Positions 47,693 through 57,782 of a DNA stretch of 60,000 bases are shown here, piece after piece. This DNA comes from Antedon mediterranea (Eukaryota; Echinodermata; Crinoidea; Comatulida; Antedonidae). Each line of letters starts with the position of its first letter. Positions within the stretch are counted from its first letter, which is position 1. The notes beneath the pieces were generated by a model. That model made no database searches. It had not been told where the DNA came from and saw only the letters and a program-made list of their open reading frames with translations. The position numbers and the translations under genes are program-made. Location: the NCBI RefSeq assembly GCF_964355755.1, contig NC_092670.1:275001-335000 (forward strand), in the 5' to 3' direction.

Positions 47693-48589
47693 TGCTATTA
47701 TGCTATATTATAGGCCTAATAATCAATCGATACAAGCGTATCTAAATAGATTCGTGTATACACTCATCATGTTGTTTATTTTTATGTAACGATTGTTTTT
47801 TCATTCAAGTCATATCGTGTCAAATTTTACTTTTACAAAAGTGCCCAAACTACGGTTCAAAAATCTGAACGACAGTCTTCAACTTTCGATAAACAATAAT
47901 TGTTATAGCGACACACTCATCAAATGACTGCAATGTTTGTTGGCATTTCGAGCGTGTTCACTCACATGTCTCTCGAACATAGCAGAGTGAAAATAATATT
48001 TTGTCACACCCCTGCGCCTAGATCCGGTAGACCCGAGAGATGGAAAATCCCTCTTTACTATTTAGCAGGTAGCGGAATGATTCAGCCCTCAGCTCAGAGG
48101 ATTGTGGTGCATTCCCCTCCTATAGCACGTGGTTTCAGCAGCAACGCACAGACTTCTCTCTGAGCGGCGTGCCAAAGACATTTTTGACATTCCATTCTCT
48201 AGGAACAACACGTGTACCTCTCTCGCAAATAAGGTGAACAGCGATTGCCAGGACAAGTTCAATAACTGGCGGTGAATAAAAGGTAACTGATATGCCGATC
48301 CAATAACATGCCGCAAAGAAAAAAATTGCGACAGAATTCTGGAGCGCGTGTGAAAAAAGACTTACGTCCGACAATTGTAATACTAGGCCTAAAATTAAAC
48401 TTTAGCTAATATGCTTAGCCCTAACCTAGATAAAGGCCTATGTAGAAAATAATTTAATCAATTTTGATAAAATAATAATTGGTGTAATATTTAATAATGA
48501 TACACTATTCCTGTTTTAGTAAGCTAGGTATATTACGAACGATTTTTATTTATTGTTGTCCATGTACGTACTAATAAACCTGGCGCTAG

Positions 48590-49440
48590 TTTCCTTCGCT
48601 TGTATTTTTACTCCAAATTTGATAACTAACTTTATCGTGTGAATACCACACCTTAGAAGTATACCTCATGAGTACTTTAATGAAAGAATCACATAAAAAG
48701 TAACAAATAAATCCTTAAATTAATGATTTTACAGGCGTGTTTCTCGCACACTGTTCGCGAATTTCACTTATTCAATGTTCAATATTTTTGTTTCTATGGA
48801 GCGCCAAAAGAGCAACGATAATAGAGGACTAAAACTCAGTGGAATGCGTCAATTTCTCATGCATTTATTGGTGAAAAACACGTTTTATTTCAATATATTT
48901 GTTAATTTGTCAATAAAAATGTTGTAATATGTTACTGCTGATACTGTTCTGTTTTCAAAGAATAATAATCGATCCTAAATCAACATCACTACCTAGTCTA
49001 GACCTAGGACATCCTACTAAGGATATTATGATGAATTTTTCTATTTTATTCTTTAAAAGGTTAACGAAACCGTGTACATTATCAACAGTAACATTTTTCC
49101 TTACTGACAGTGACAAAATCTATTGAAATTGTACTTGATTTTCACCAAATAATGCGTTAAATATAAATGGATTCCACAGAGTTTTTAGCCCTCTAATTAA
49201 TTTTGCTCTCTAATTAATTTTGCTCTTTTGGCGTTCCATAGAAACCAAAATATTGAACATTGAGTGTGCGAAATGCGAGAAAAACAACGTCTGTAAAATC
49301 ACCAATTTAATGGATTTATTGTTACTTTAATGTGATTTTTCTTCATTAAAGTATGCCTAATTCTAAGCTGTGGTATTCAGGATAAAGCCTTGGTTAAATT
49401 ACAAGGCAGGTGCAAAAGGAAACTAGCCTAGCGGGCCTAG
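48590..49440. repeat. inner palindrome of E (F-type arms)
   Basis: The left arm (gcgctagtttccttcgcttg to gagcgccaaaagagcaa) and its inverse (49160-49440) enclose a loop at about 48870-49160. The arms are related to those of element F at 31.8-32.5 kb, so E seems to contain the body of an F-like element between gcgaggca ends. Confidence 0.8.
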
Positions 49441-49635
49441 GCCTAGGCTACTTCAATTTCGGTGATTTCCTGCCTTGCAATTTTGAGAAATGATAAAATG
49501 ATGCCTCGCATTTTTTGATGATGGTAAAACGATGCCTCGCATAAATTTCTGACTTGCCTCGCATGCCTTCCCTGCCTCGCGTGCCTCGCTGCCTCGCACT
49601 TTGTTACTACCCCTTCATAATCATACCGAAATAAA

Positions 49636-49827
49636 ACCGTGGGCGAGTTTGCGATGGGGCGACTTTGCGATGGGGCGACTTTGCGATGGGGCGACTTTGC
49701 GTTGGGGCGACTTTGCGATGGGGCGACTTTGCGATGGGGCGACTGTGCCTGGGCGACTTTGTTTTTGGGCAACTTTGCGATGGGGCGACTTTGTATGGGG
49801 CGACTTTGCGATGGGGCGACTTGACTG
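49636..49827 (-). repeat. 16-bp tandem repeat, right end of J
   Basis: Units of gatggggcgactttgc, the inverse of the left array. Frames of 61 to 109 codons crossing it are repeat artefacts. Confidence 0.95.
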
Positions 49828-51359
49828 GATCCCCGAGAAACACGCCTGTAAAATCATTAATTTAAGGATTTATTTGTTACTTTTTATGTGATTCTTTCAT
49901 TAAAGTACTCATGAGGTATACTTCTAAGGTGTGGTATTCACACGATAAAGTTAGTTATCAAATTTGGAGTAAAAATACAAGCGAAGGAAACTAGCGCCAG
50001 GTTTATTAATACGTACATGGACAACAATAAATAAAAATCGTTCGTAATATATCTAGCTTACTAAAACAGGAATAGTGTATCATTATTAAATATTACACCA
50101 ATTATTATTATATCAAAATTGATTAAATTATTTTCTACATAGGCCTCTTATCTAGGTTAGGGCTAAGCATATTAGCTGAAGTTTAATTTTAGGCCTAGTA
50201 TTACAATTGTCGGACGTAAATCTTTTTTCACACGCGCTCCAGAATTCTGTCGCAATTTTTTTCTTTGCGGCATGTTATTGGATCGCCATATCAGTTACCT
50301 TTTATTCACCGCCAGTTATTGAACTTGTCCTGGCAATCGCTGTTCACCTTATTTGCGAGAGAGGTACACCACACGTGTTGTTCCTAGAGAATGGAATGTC
50401 AAAAATGTCTTTGGCACGCCGCTCAGAGAGAAGTCTGTGCGTTGCTGCTGAAACCACGTGCTATAGGAGGGGAATGCACCACAATCCTCTGAGCTGAGGG
50501 CTGAATCATTCCGCTACCTGCTAAATAGTAAAGAGGGATTTTCCATCTCTCGGGTCTACCGGATCTAGGCGCAGGGGTGTGACAAAATATTATTTTCACT
50601 CTGCTATGTTCGAGAGACATGTGAGTGAACACGCTCGAAATGGGGTGTGTAGAAAGCGACGACCTCGAATTGGACGACCCCAACGACCCGGGCGACCTCG
50701 AATTGGACGACCTAGAATTGGACGACCCATAACACGAAACCGACGACCCCTATAATAGCCTAGCCTAGCCGGTGTCAGATGAAATCGGTCGCGCTTGAAA
50801 TCGGTCGCGTTTGAAATCGGTCGCGATAAAATCAACTTCCGGTATTTTGTATGGCGCGCCGCTAGAGCTATACTTTTGATTATATCGGTCGCGTTTGAAA
50901 TCGGTCGCGCTATTTTGTATGGATCGGGCGGGATGCGATGCATTTTTCGTTTATATAGATTTAATTGATATTTTTTAGGAACTAGATTATTTATGTGGAT
51001 ATTTTTTACTTGGTTAATAAATATTTATTATCAATCATTAGGCCTAAATTAATTTTTTTTTTGTATTTCACAGGACTCGGAGAAGGACTGTCTTTTCAAA
51101 ATGGCCATTTCTAAACACGTTTAAATATTATATTAGGCATAATGTTATATTAGGCATATAATAATTTACCTCTATTTATATGTACTGTAATTAATATATT
51201 ATATAGAGAATATACGTCTGTCGTGTCTTTTATTATGCAAACAATTAGGCCTACGTATGGTTTTAGGATATTAATGAAATATATAGATAATAGGCCTATG
51301 CCGTTATAAATCAATCTACCGGCCTACAGAGGACTATGATGTACAATGATAGATGTGCG

Positions 51360-51690
51360 AATAATTGATTGATTGAAATTTATATTTATACTGGGTAACC
51401 TCTTCAGTCAAAGACTGGTCTCCCAGAAGGCCCAGTTGGTGATCAGTGGCTGTGATGTACTAATACACCGGGGTAACCCCCTACTCGTCTCGAAAGATGT
51501 ACTAGGTTCTTTAAAGTGCATATGAGCAAGCTGTGTACACTGGACCTACGGTTTATAGTCCTTATCCGAGAAGACTCGTTCTAACACCAGAACCATGGAG
51601 TGAGTGAGCCTCGAACCCCTGCCGATGTTATGGCTACATAATTACGGTTCCACTGTCTTCTTAACCGCTCGGCCACTCACTCACATAATA
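51360..51690 (-). mobile_element. tRNA-derived SINE, copy 2 (in the loop of H2)
   Basis: On the minus strand the head reads gagtgag, A box TGGCCGAGCGG, a Ser/Leu-like arm, B box GGTTCGAGGCT and ctcactc, so the acceptor arms GAGTGAG/CTCACTC pair. The body is shared with the copy at 265-640, and the tail is attgattgattgaaattt reversed. This copy is better preserved than copy 1. Confidence 0.85.
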
Positions 51691-51766
51691 ATGTATGGAT
51701 AATGTGGACACGATTCTCAATTGAGAATCGTGTCCACATTATCCATACATTATTATGTGAGTGAGT
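51675..51766. repeat. perfect 46-bp inverted repeat with no spacer
   Basis: The centre lies between 51720 and 51721. Reading outward, both arms are ttgagaatcgtgtccacatt, then atccatacattattatgtga, then gtgagt. After one mismatch three more bases pair. The left arm begins in the SINE's acceptor-stem sequence. Confidence 0.97.
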
Positions 51767-52019
51767 TGCCGCAAAGAGGTAATCTGCACTGATATTTAAA
51801 CATTTAGATTTACGAACGACGTATGAATGCGAGACACTGAGTTGCACTTACTTAATTATTTACATTAAATGATTATTATAAATGAAGAAATAAAAGATAT
51901 TCAAATTAAAATCTATAGTATCGCCGACGATATATACGTAAATTCGTATTTTTCATACTGTCAAATTATAGAAAAAGTGCTTTATTCGGAATTATTACCG
52001 TATGGATAAGCAAGCCTGT

Positions 52020-52146
52020 GAGCTACAGCGATTTTAATTGCTTTTGTTTTCCTTGCCTCCTTATATTTCCACGTGTCTTGATTTGGTTACCTATGTTTTA
52101 AATGTATTTCGATTTTAAAGGCTAAATAAAGAATGAATGAATGAAC
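52020..52146 (+). mobile_element. probable retroelement 3' end
   Basis: A pyrimidine-rich stretch, aaggctaaataaag and the tail aatgaatgaatgaa resemble a CR1/L2-type or SINE 3' end. No coding remnant is present. Confidence 0.4.
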
Positions 52147-53463
52147 ATGATCTCATAATCGCGTCGAGCATCTATAGCTCATTGGATCGTTTCACAAAAA
52201 CACGTGCAGGAGGCCTATAGACGTTTCAAACATGGTTATTAGTAATAGACGTCATCTTTACTTCGCCATGGACAACGATCGTACGTGTTTTGTCCACGAT
52301 TTGACACACTAAACAAGTGCGTGTTTTTTAAAAAGGGGAAACCCCGTCAGCAAAATAACGTATTGTTAGAGGAAACAGCTGCACGATCATAGAAGGCGCA
52401 TCTCCAATATGGCTTATTCGGGGGTTTATTTCAGTAACTCGTCTTTTTTAACCATCCGCATATAATGATCATTTTACTAAAAACTATTTTAAACATTAGA
52501 GATAAAAGTATACACGTGATTTGCCTCAACAATAATCATTATACACTTAATATTATCCTACATAACGGATAGAAATAAAATAGAAATAAAAATAAGGTGA
52601 TCGAATTGTATGTTGTTAACGACATGGATATGATATAATCTGCCACAGTATGCATAAGTAAAATGGATACGCTGGCCTTATGGGCTATATTGTAAAAATT
52701 ATTGTTTTTAAATAAATAATTGTTCTCTTACGTAATTGTTTGCATAATAAAAGACACGACAGACGTATATTCTCTACATAATATATTAATTACAGTACAT
52801 ATAAATAGAGGTAAATTATGATATCTAATATAACATTATGCCTAATATAATATTTAAAAGACACAGTCCTTCTCCGAGACCTGTGAAATACAAAAAAAAA
52901 TTAATTAATTTAATGATTGATAATAAATATTTATTAACCAAGTAAAAAATATCCACATAAATAATCTAGTTACTACAAAATATCAATTAAATCTACATAA
53001 ACGAAAAATGTATATCCCGCTCTAGCATGCATCCCGCTCGATCCATACAAAATAGCGCGACCGATTTCAAACGTGACCGATATAATCAAAAGTATAGCTC
53101 TAGCGGCGCGCCATACAAAATACCGGAAGTTGATTTTATCGCGACCGATTTCAAACGCGACCGATTTCAGACGCGACCGATTTCATCGTAAACCGCCTAG
53201 CCTAGGCCTAAGTATGGTATAACATCCCGAAGCCGAACATAACCAAAGATCTTTAAACCATACCTTATATAATACTCGCAAAGCAAGCAATTGATTGAAA
53301 AAATACAGAAATATCGCCATTTGATACTGAATGTGTCGACACGAACAAACGAACAGATATGGAACGCCAAGAGTGCATCATTAAAACTGCATTCGACTCG
53401 ATTAGCACACGAAATATCATAAACATGGCAAACCAGGCCCCTTTTTCAGCGGCGGCAGGTAAG

Positions 53464-53560
53464 GTTTGACCATGGAGGTACTCCATGGTTTTACCAGCTT
53501 CATGGTTTGACCATGGAGGTATAAAAATATTGTTATACCTCCATGGTTTGACCGTATACA
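53464..53560. repeat. ccatggtttgacc inverted and direct repeats in the loop of C
   Basis: ggtttgaccatggaggta occurs twice, and tacctccatggtttgacc follows reversed. A related tccatggtttaaccatg lies at 54472-54488, beyond element I. Confidence 0.7.
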
Positions 53561-53605
53561 ATGCATGTGTGAAATGTAAAGCTTTCTTATGGCCCTCCCC
53601 ATGCA

Positions 53606-54400
53606 GGATTAGGCCAAGTTGAGCCGCCGACAAGTTGAGGCGCCGCCAGAAAAACGTTATTTTCTATGAAACGCCAAATGCTTACTTTCGCCGGTGCTCG
53701 TTTCTATTTAATAGAAGTTCTATTTATATTAATTATTAGATATAACGATGTATATTCCAAAGTTTATATATCACGGTTTTTAGTATATATTATTAAATAT
53801 TATAATTAAAGAGAAACAATTATGAATATCTGACTTGTAGATTCCAAAATATAAGGCCTAAAACATGACCGAAAATGATCGTTTTTAGCCAAAAATGACG
53901 TAAACATGTTGCCCCCTCAGGCGGCAGTTTAAGTAAAATAATTGCATAAAATCATCGTTTTTTAGTAAAATATTTTGTGTATTAACATTGTAAAATTCAA
54001 TAAAATATGATATTAAAAGATAGTAAATAAAAAATAATAATTATTTAACCTCATTCGAAGAATATCAATACTCTATTAGTCCTGAGAGACAACGTGATTT
54101 TACGTGGTAGGCATACACGCGAGAAAAATATTATGGAGTGCACTGCATTTTTACCTTGAAAGATTAAAAACAATTAAATTATTAAATATGACTACTTTCC
54201 TTTGCTGTTTCAAACCAACAAAATTGTAGTATGTAATTATTATTTATTTTCATGACACAATAAACCTAAAGACCATGAACTTATGTAGGGCCTACTAGGA
54301 CACCACTCTATCACTACGCGAAATGTCGTAAAAGACGCACTGGCCGTTTCATAGAAATTACCGGCGGCTCAACTTGTCGGCGGCCCAACCGGTCATATCC
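53606..54400. mobile_element. foldback element I (795 bp) in the loop of C
   Basis: Tips ggattaggccaagttgagcc and (reversed) ggatatgaccggttgggccg are followed by the shared gccgacaagttgag. CCCCATGCA flanks both ends (53597-53605, 54401-54409). Mirrored further in are tttctatgaaacgcc and its kin. The interior is very AT-rich without a frame. Confidence 0.83.
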
Positions 54401-55258
54401 CCCCATGCACATGTTACTCTGCTTGGTAGGCCTATAGTGTTCGTTATAAGAAGACGAGATGTAATTATACGTCCATGGTTTAACCATGTATTGTATAATA
54501 TTTATTTCTTTTTAATTTATTTTTAATATGTCGAATGCAGTTTTAATGATGCACTCTTGGCGTTCCATATCTTTTCGTTTGTTCGTGTCGACACAATCAG
54601 TATCAAATGGCGATATTTCTGTATTTTTTCAATCAATTGCTTGCTTGCGAGTATTATAAAATAAGGTATAGTTTAAAGATCTTTGGCTGTGTTCGGCTTT
54701 GGGATGTTATACCACACTTAGGCCTAGGCTAGGCTAGGCTATAGGGGTCGTCGGTTTCGTGTTATGGGGTCGTTCAATTCGAGGTCGTTCAATTCGAGGT
54801 CGCCCGGGTCGTTGGGGTCGTCCAATTCGAGGTCGTCGCTTTCTACACACCCGCTCGAAATGCCAACAAACATTGCAGTCATTTGATGAGTGTGTCGCTT
54901 TAACAATTATTGTTTATCGAAAGTTAGAGACTGTCGTTCAGATTTTTGAACCGTAGTTTGGGCACTTTTGACACGATATGACTTGAATGAAAAAACAATC
55001 GTTACATAAAAATAAACAACATGATGAGTGTATACACGAATCTATTTAGATACGCTTGTATCGATTGATTATTAGGCCTATAATATAGCATAATAGCACG
55101 TTAAGATATGCCTCGCACCTTTTTGAAATTGTAAACTATATGCCTCGCATGCCTCGCACTTTTGGAAATGATAAAATGATGCCTCGCACAAATATTTGGC
55201 ATGCCGCGCATGCCTCGCTTGCCTCGCTGCCTCGCACTTTGTCAACACTCGTAATTTA

Positions 55259-55930
55259 GAATTAACGCGGTTTGTGGTTTTTGTAGTACGCCGTACGACC
55301 CATCTCTTGAGGGTCTGTTAGCTACTAAAACCCAATTGTGATACGATAAACATCAAAGCAAGTATTTAAGAGTGCTCGTATATTTTATACGATGTGGGGG
55401 CTGATTCTACGCTTTTTTACTGTTTATTGGTCGATCATGTCCATTGCCAACGAAAAACATTTGCAATTGTTCTCGTGTAGACAAAAAAAAATGGTAGGCC
55501 TACGTAAAATATTGGTAACTGATTCCAAAATATAACCTATGACCCAGCCACAGCGAGTGATCTTATTATGGTTCTTTTTTCCTCTATGAACAATTCCTTT
55601 GATGGAAACCGGCATACATTATTTTCACAAAGTGGGGATTATCTCTCTGCCAACACGCTCGTTTGACCTAAAACTTCCCTGTTGACAAATTAAGACCAAC
55701 AGTATTCTGCCGATAGGGGTAAACAAATGTCCCATATTATTTTAATTATAAACTTGCATCGAACGCTGCAAATAATGTTTAAAAACTGATAAATGTTTTT
55801 TTTTTAAATTGTACGAATAGTCTGTATTTGAGTAAGTCATCGAAATAATAATAGCGAAGTCGATAGTAAAAGCTTAGTAACGTATTTTTATGCGATGTTT
55901 CATGTTAAGTCAATTACCTATTTTGATGAA
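55259..55930. other. gene-free stretch right of the transposon nest
   Basis: No exon or repeat was recognised. Confidence 0.4.
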
Positions 55931-55944
55931 TCGCACCGACCAAA

Positions 55945-56210
55945 GCGTTTGACGCCGATTGGTGCGGCAAGCCTTTGTGTATACGTCACTGCCCTTTGGG
56001 ACCTCTGAAACAGGCGGGCTTGTGCTTTGATGTTGTGCACTTTGAAACGCTCGGCTCTCGATAGGCTTTCCCCATTGCTTGTATTGTCGGCAGTTTTTCA
56101 GAGTCGTCGGGAATAGCGGTAAGATTATGGTTAAATTCTTATTATTTATTCTTTAATAATACTTGATTTGTACACTTTTGGAATACTCTATACCATCTCG
56201 TGTGTCGGAG
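55945..56210 (+). promoter_or_regulatory. candidate TATA-less promoter and first exon(s)
   Basis: A GC-richer patch has an inverted CCAAT box (gattggt, about 55958), a CRE-like TACGTCAC (about 55981) and a GC box (aggcggg, about 56011). Two donor-like sites follow: GCG|gtaaga (56119) and the very strong GAG|gtaagt (56211). There is no start codon with a long frame, so this would be a 5' UTR exon of a gene running right out of the window. Inferred from signals only. Confidence 0.35.
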
Positions 56211-56211
56211 G

Positions 56212-57782
56212 TAAGTAAGCAACTTAAATACACCCATAAAAAACTATTATTTTACCAATTATTTGGAGTGTTTCAAAGCGAGGACGAGGCCACCGCGGCT
56301 GCTGCCTGCCTGTTGTAGTTTAGTTTGCATGCAAATTGTTCCGTGCCGCTTTCGTATCAAATGACCGTCTGGCCTAGCTCTCCCAGTTAATAAGGTTGTT
56401 TCTGTATTGAGGTATATGTTCATGTTTTTATTTGAAAGCTCATTGTTATTTATGACATAGCTTATTCTATTAAGTATTCATTTTAGCGGCAATATGACTA
56501 AACAAGGCGGTGAATATCACAGGATTTTCAACACGGCCTGGAGGGAAGAGTAACGCGGTAATGTGTAGCGAGTTCGGCATTCTATTCAATTTCAAAACGA
56601 AGCAGTTTCGCTTGGATTAATAATCTTATTTTGTGGACAAATAGCTAGGCCTAGCGCTTTTATCTAGCTGATTTAATACGTTTATACATACTGTAACTGT
56701 ATGTTCTTTGGATATATTAATAACCCAACAAGTAGTCTAGGTCTAGCCTAGTAGAATGTTTAGTATTTAAAACGCGCGTATTTAAAAAGGTAAGTTTTTT
56801 CTTCTAGTTCTAGTAGGCTTCGGACTGTTTTGATGTTTTAAATTGCCAAGTAAGCAGGTATGGTAAGTTTTTAAAAAGATCTTAACCAGGATGTCTCACC
56901 TATCTTTTTTATTTTAATAAAAATAATAGGTAACTATTATTATTAAGGATCCTAATTATTAATATTAATAATTAATAATAATGCCAGATGTTTTAAAAAC
57001 AGTAAAAAACTTGTACTTACAGTATTTACTATAGCTATGCCTATTGGACTATACAAATTACTAATCATTCAAAAACAAATAGGCTACATGCTTTCTTATA
57101 AAATGTATATGTGGTATACATTTACAGGTATACACATTTTATGTGTACTGTATTATTAGACTGAACATGTATCATAACTATGTATAAAACATTTTAAAGA
57201 AGAAAATGGTTAAATTGTTGTAGTATCCCACTGTAGCGTAAGGTACTGTACTACTTTAAGAATCAAGGGTCAAAGTTCATTACTTGAGAACCCCCAGAAG
57301 TATGCACTGCAGCCACAGGTCATTGCCTGGAATGAGATTTCCGCTTGGAAGGTTTTGATTAAAGAAAAAGGCTTTAATAGTCTCCAAATCTTGTGAGGTT
57401 GAAATTAAATAGAAATAATAACTGCAGCCAATTAGGTCAATGGCAGCATAGAAGGAAAGACTGTTGGTATTGATCAGCATATTTTATTTCACTGTAGCTG
57501 GTTAACTTGTTTTTGTCGACGTATTAGTTTGCATTGGGTCGATTTCTTAACTTGATCATACTTAAAATACTTGGAATCTCAGATTGGTTGAGAGGGGGGA
57601 ATGACAATATTAAAGAGATGAAGCTGTATCGGGCAATCTGAACAGCATAATAATGTTTACAGTAAGTACAGACACCTTTTAATTCCCCGTCAGCTCTTTT
57701 TGAACGCGAGTTTTTTTTATAAAATTTATTTTCAATAGTCAACACATTATTCAACAATTCTCTGTCACTTTCTCTACTGTAG
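56212..57782. other. stretch without recognised exons
   Basis: It may be first-intron sequence of the candidate gene at 56 kb. Minus-strand frames of 66 and 105 codons (57280-57841) show no family signature. Confidence 0.35.

Larger units (their letters stand above)
47550..49613 (+). mobile_element. foldback element E, uninterrupted copy (2064 bp)
   Basis: TTCATAAT is duplicated exactly at 47542-47549 and 49614-49621. The tips GAGTGTTGACAAAGTGCGAG and (reversed) GGGGTAGTAACAAAGTGCGA lead into gcgaggca repeats. It keeps single, unsplit versions of the sites where J (48739-48746) and C (47944-47953) entered E'. Its right part is itself a palindrome (48590-49440). A 65-codon frame at 48929-49126 recurs in E' (45284-45481, minus) with about three residue changes, but it resembles no known protein. 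The element lies inside J. Confidence 0.87.
45672..49833. mobile_element. element J, inserted in E', with gtcgcccc-repeat ends
   Basis: The left tip ggatgctagtcaagtcgccc and the right tip (reversed) gggatccagtcaagtcgccc match. Each continues into a 15-16-bp repeat (gtcgccccatcgcaaa; 45685-45877 and 49636-49827). The duplication CGAGAAAC is at 45664-45671 and 49834-49841; the same 8 bp occurs once at 48739-48746 (reversed) in copy E, the empty site. J contains the 56-bp ggaaaccccg repeats, a decayed H-type segment and the whole element E. The short frames in the repeat arrays are not genes. Confidence 0.83.
50771..53194. mobile_element. foldback element H2, inserted in the left arm of C
   Basis: Tips GGTGTCAGATGAAATCGG and (reversed) GGTTTACGATGAAATCGG lead into ggtcgcgtttgaaatc repeats. 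Arms 50771-51260 and 52730-53194 are mirrored in full, for example gtatggcgcgccgctagag against ctctagcggcgcgccatac. GCCTAGCC is duplicated (50763-50770, 53195-53202), and the right arm of C shows the unsplit sequence near 54722-54742. The loop holds a SINE, a perfect palindrome and a retroelement tail. There is no transposase frame. Confidence 0.85.
50643..54852. mobile_element. foldback element C, inserted in E', itself split by H2
   Basis: Tips gggtgtgtagaaagcgacga and the exact inverse at 54833-54852 continue into cctcgaattggacgac repeats (50655-50755; 54745-54840). GCTCGAAATG stands on both sides (50633-50642, 54853-54862); depending on how the tip is drawn the duplication is 8-10 bp. Copy E has this 10-mer once (reversed, 47944-47953): the empty site. 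Arms of about 320 bp (50643-50770 plus 53203-53400 against 54530-54852) enclose a loop holding element I. Confidence 0.87.
44813..55250 (-). mobile_element. foldback element E', split by insertions J and C
   Basis: The tips are GGGGTAGTAACAAAGTGCGA at the left and the reverse of GAGTGTTGACAAAGTGCGAG at the right. Both are followed by gcgaggca repeats. An exact 8-bp duplication GTAATTTA flanks the whole block (44805-44812 and 55251-55258). Three segments (44813-45671, 49842-50642 and 54863-55250, about 2.05 kb in all) line up in order with the uninterrupted copy E at 47550-49613, read on the opposite strand. There is no transposase frame, so it must be moved in trans if at all. I infer it is the oldest layer because it is the outermost. 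Confidence 0.87.

Noticed and set aside
49443-49891. Several frames of 61-109 codons on both strands around 49.6 kb and 45.7 kb
   Set aside because: They run through the gtcgcccc and gcgaggca repeats at transposon ends and show only low-complexity residues.
50596-50943. 115-codon minus-strand frame rich in R and P
   Set aside because: It spans the tip repeats of C and H2 across their junction, so it is a by-product of nested insertions.
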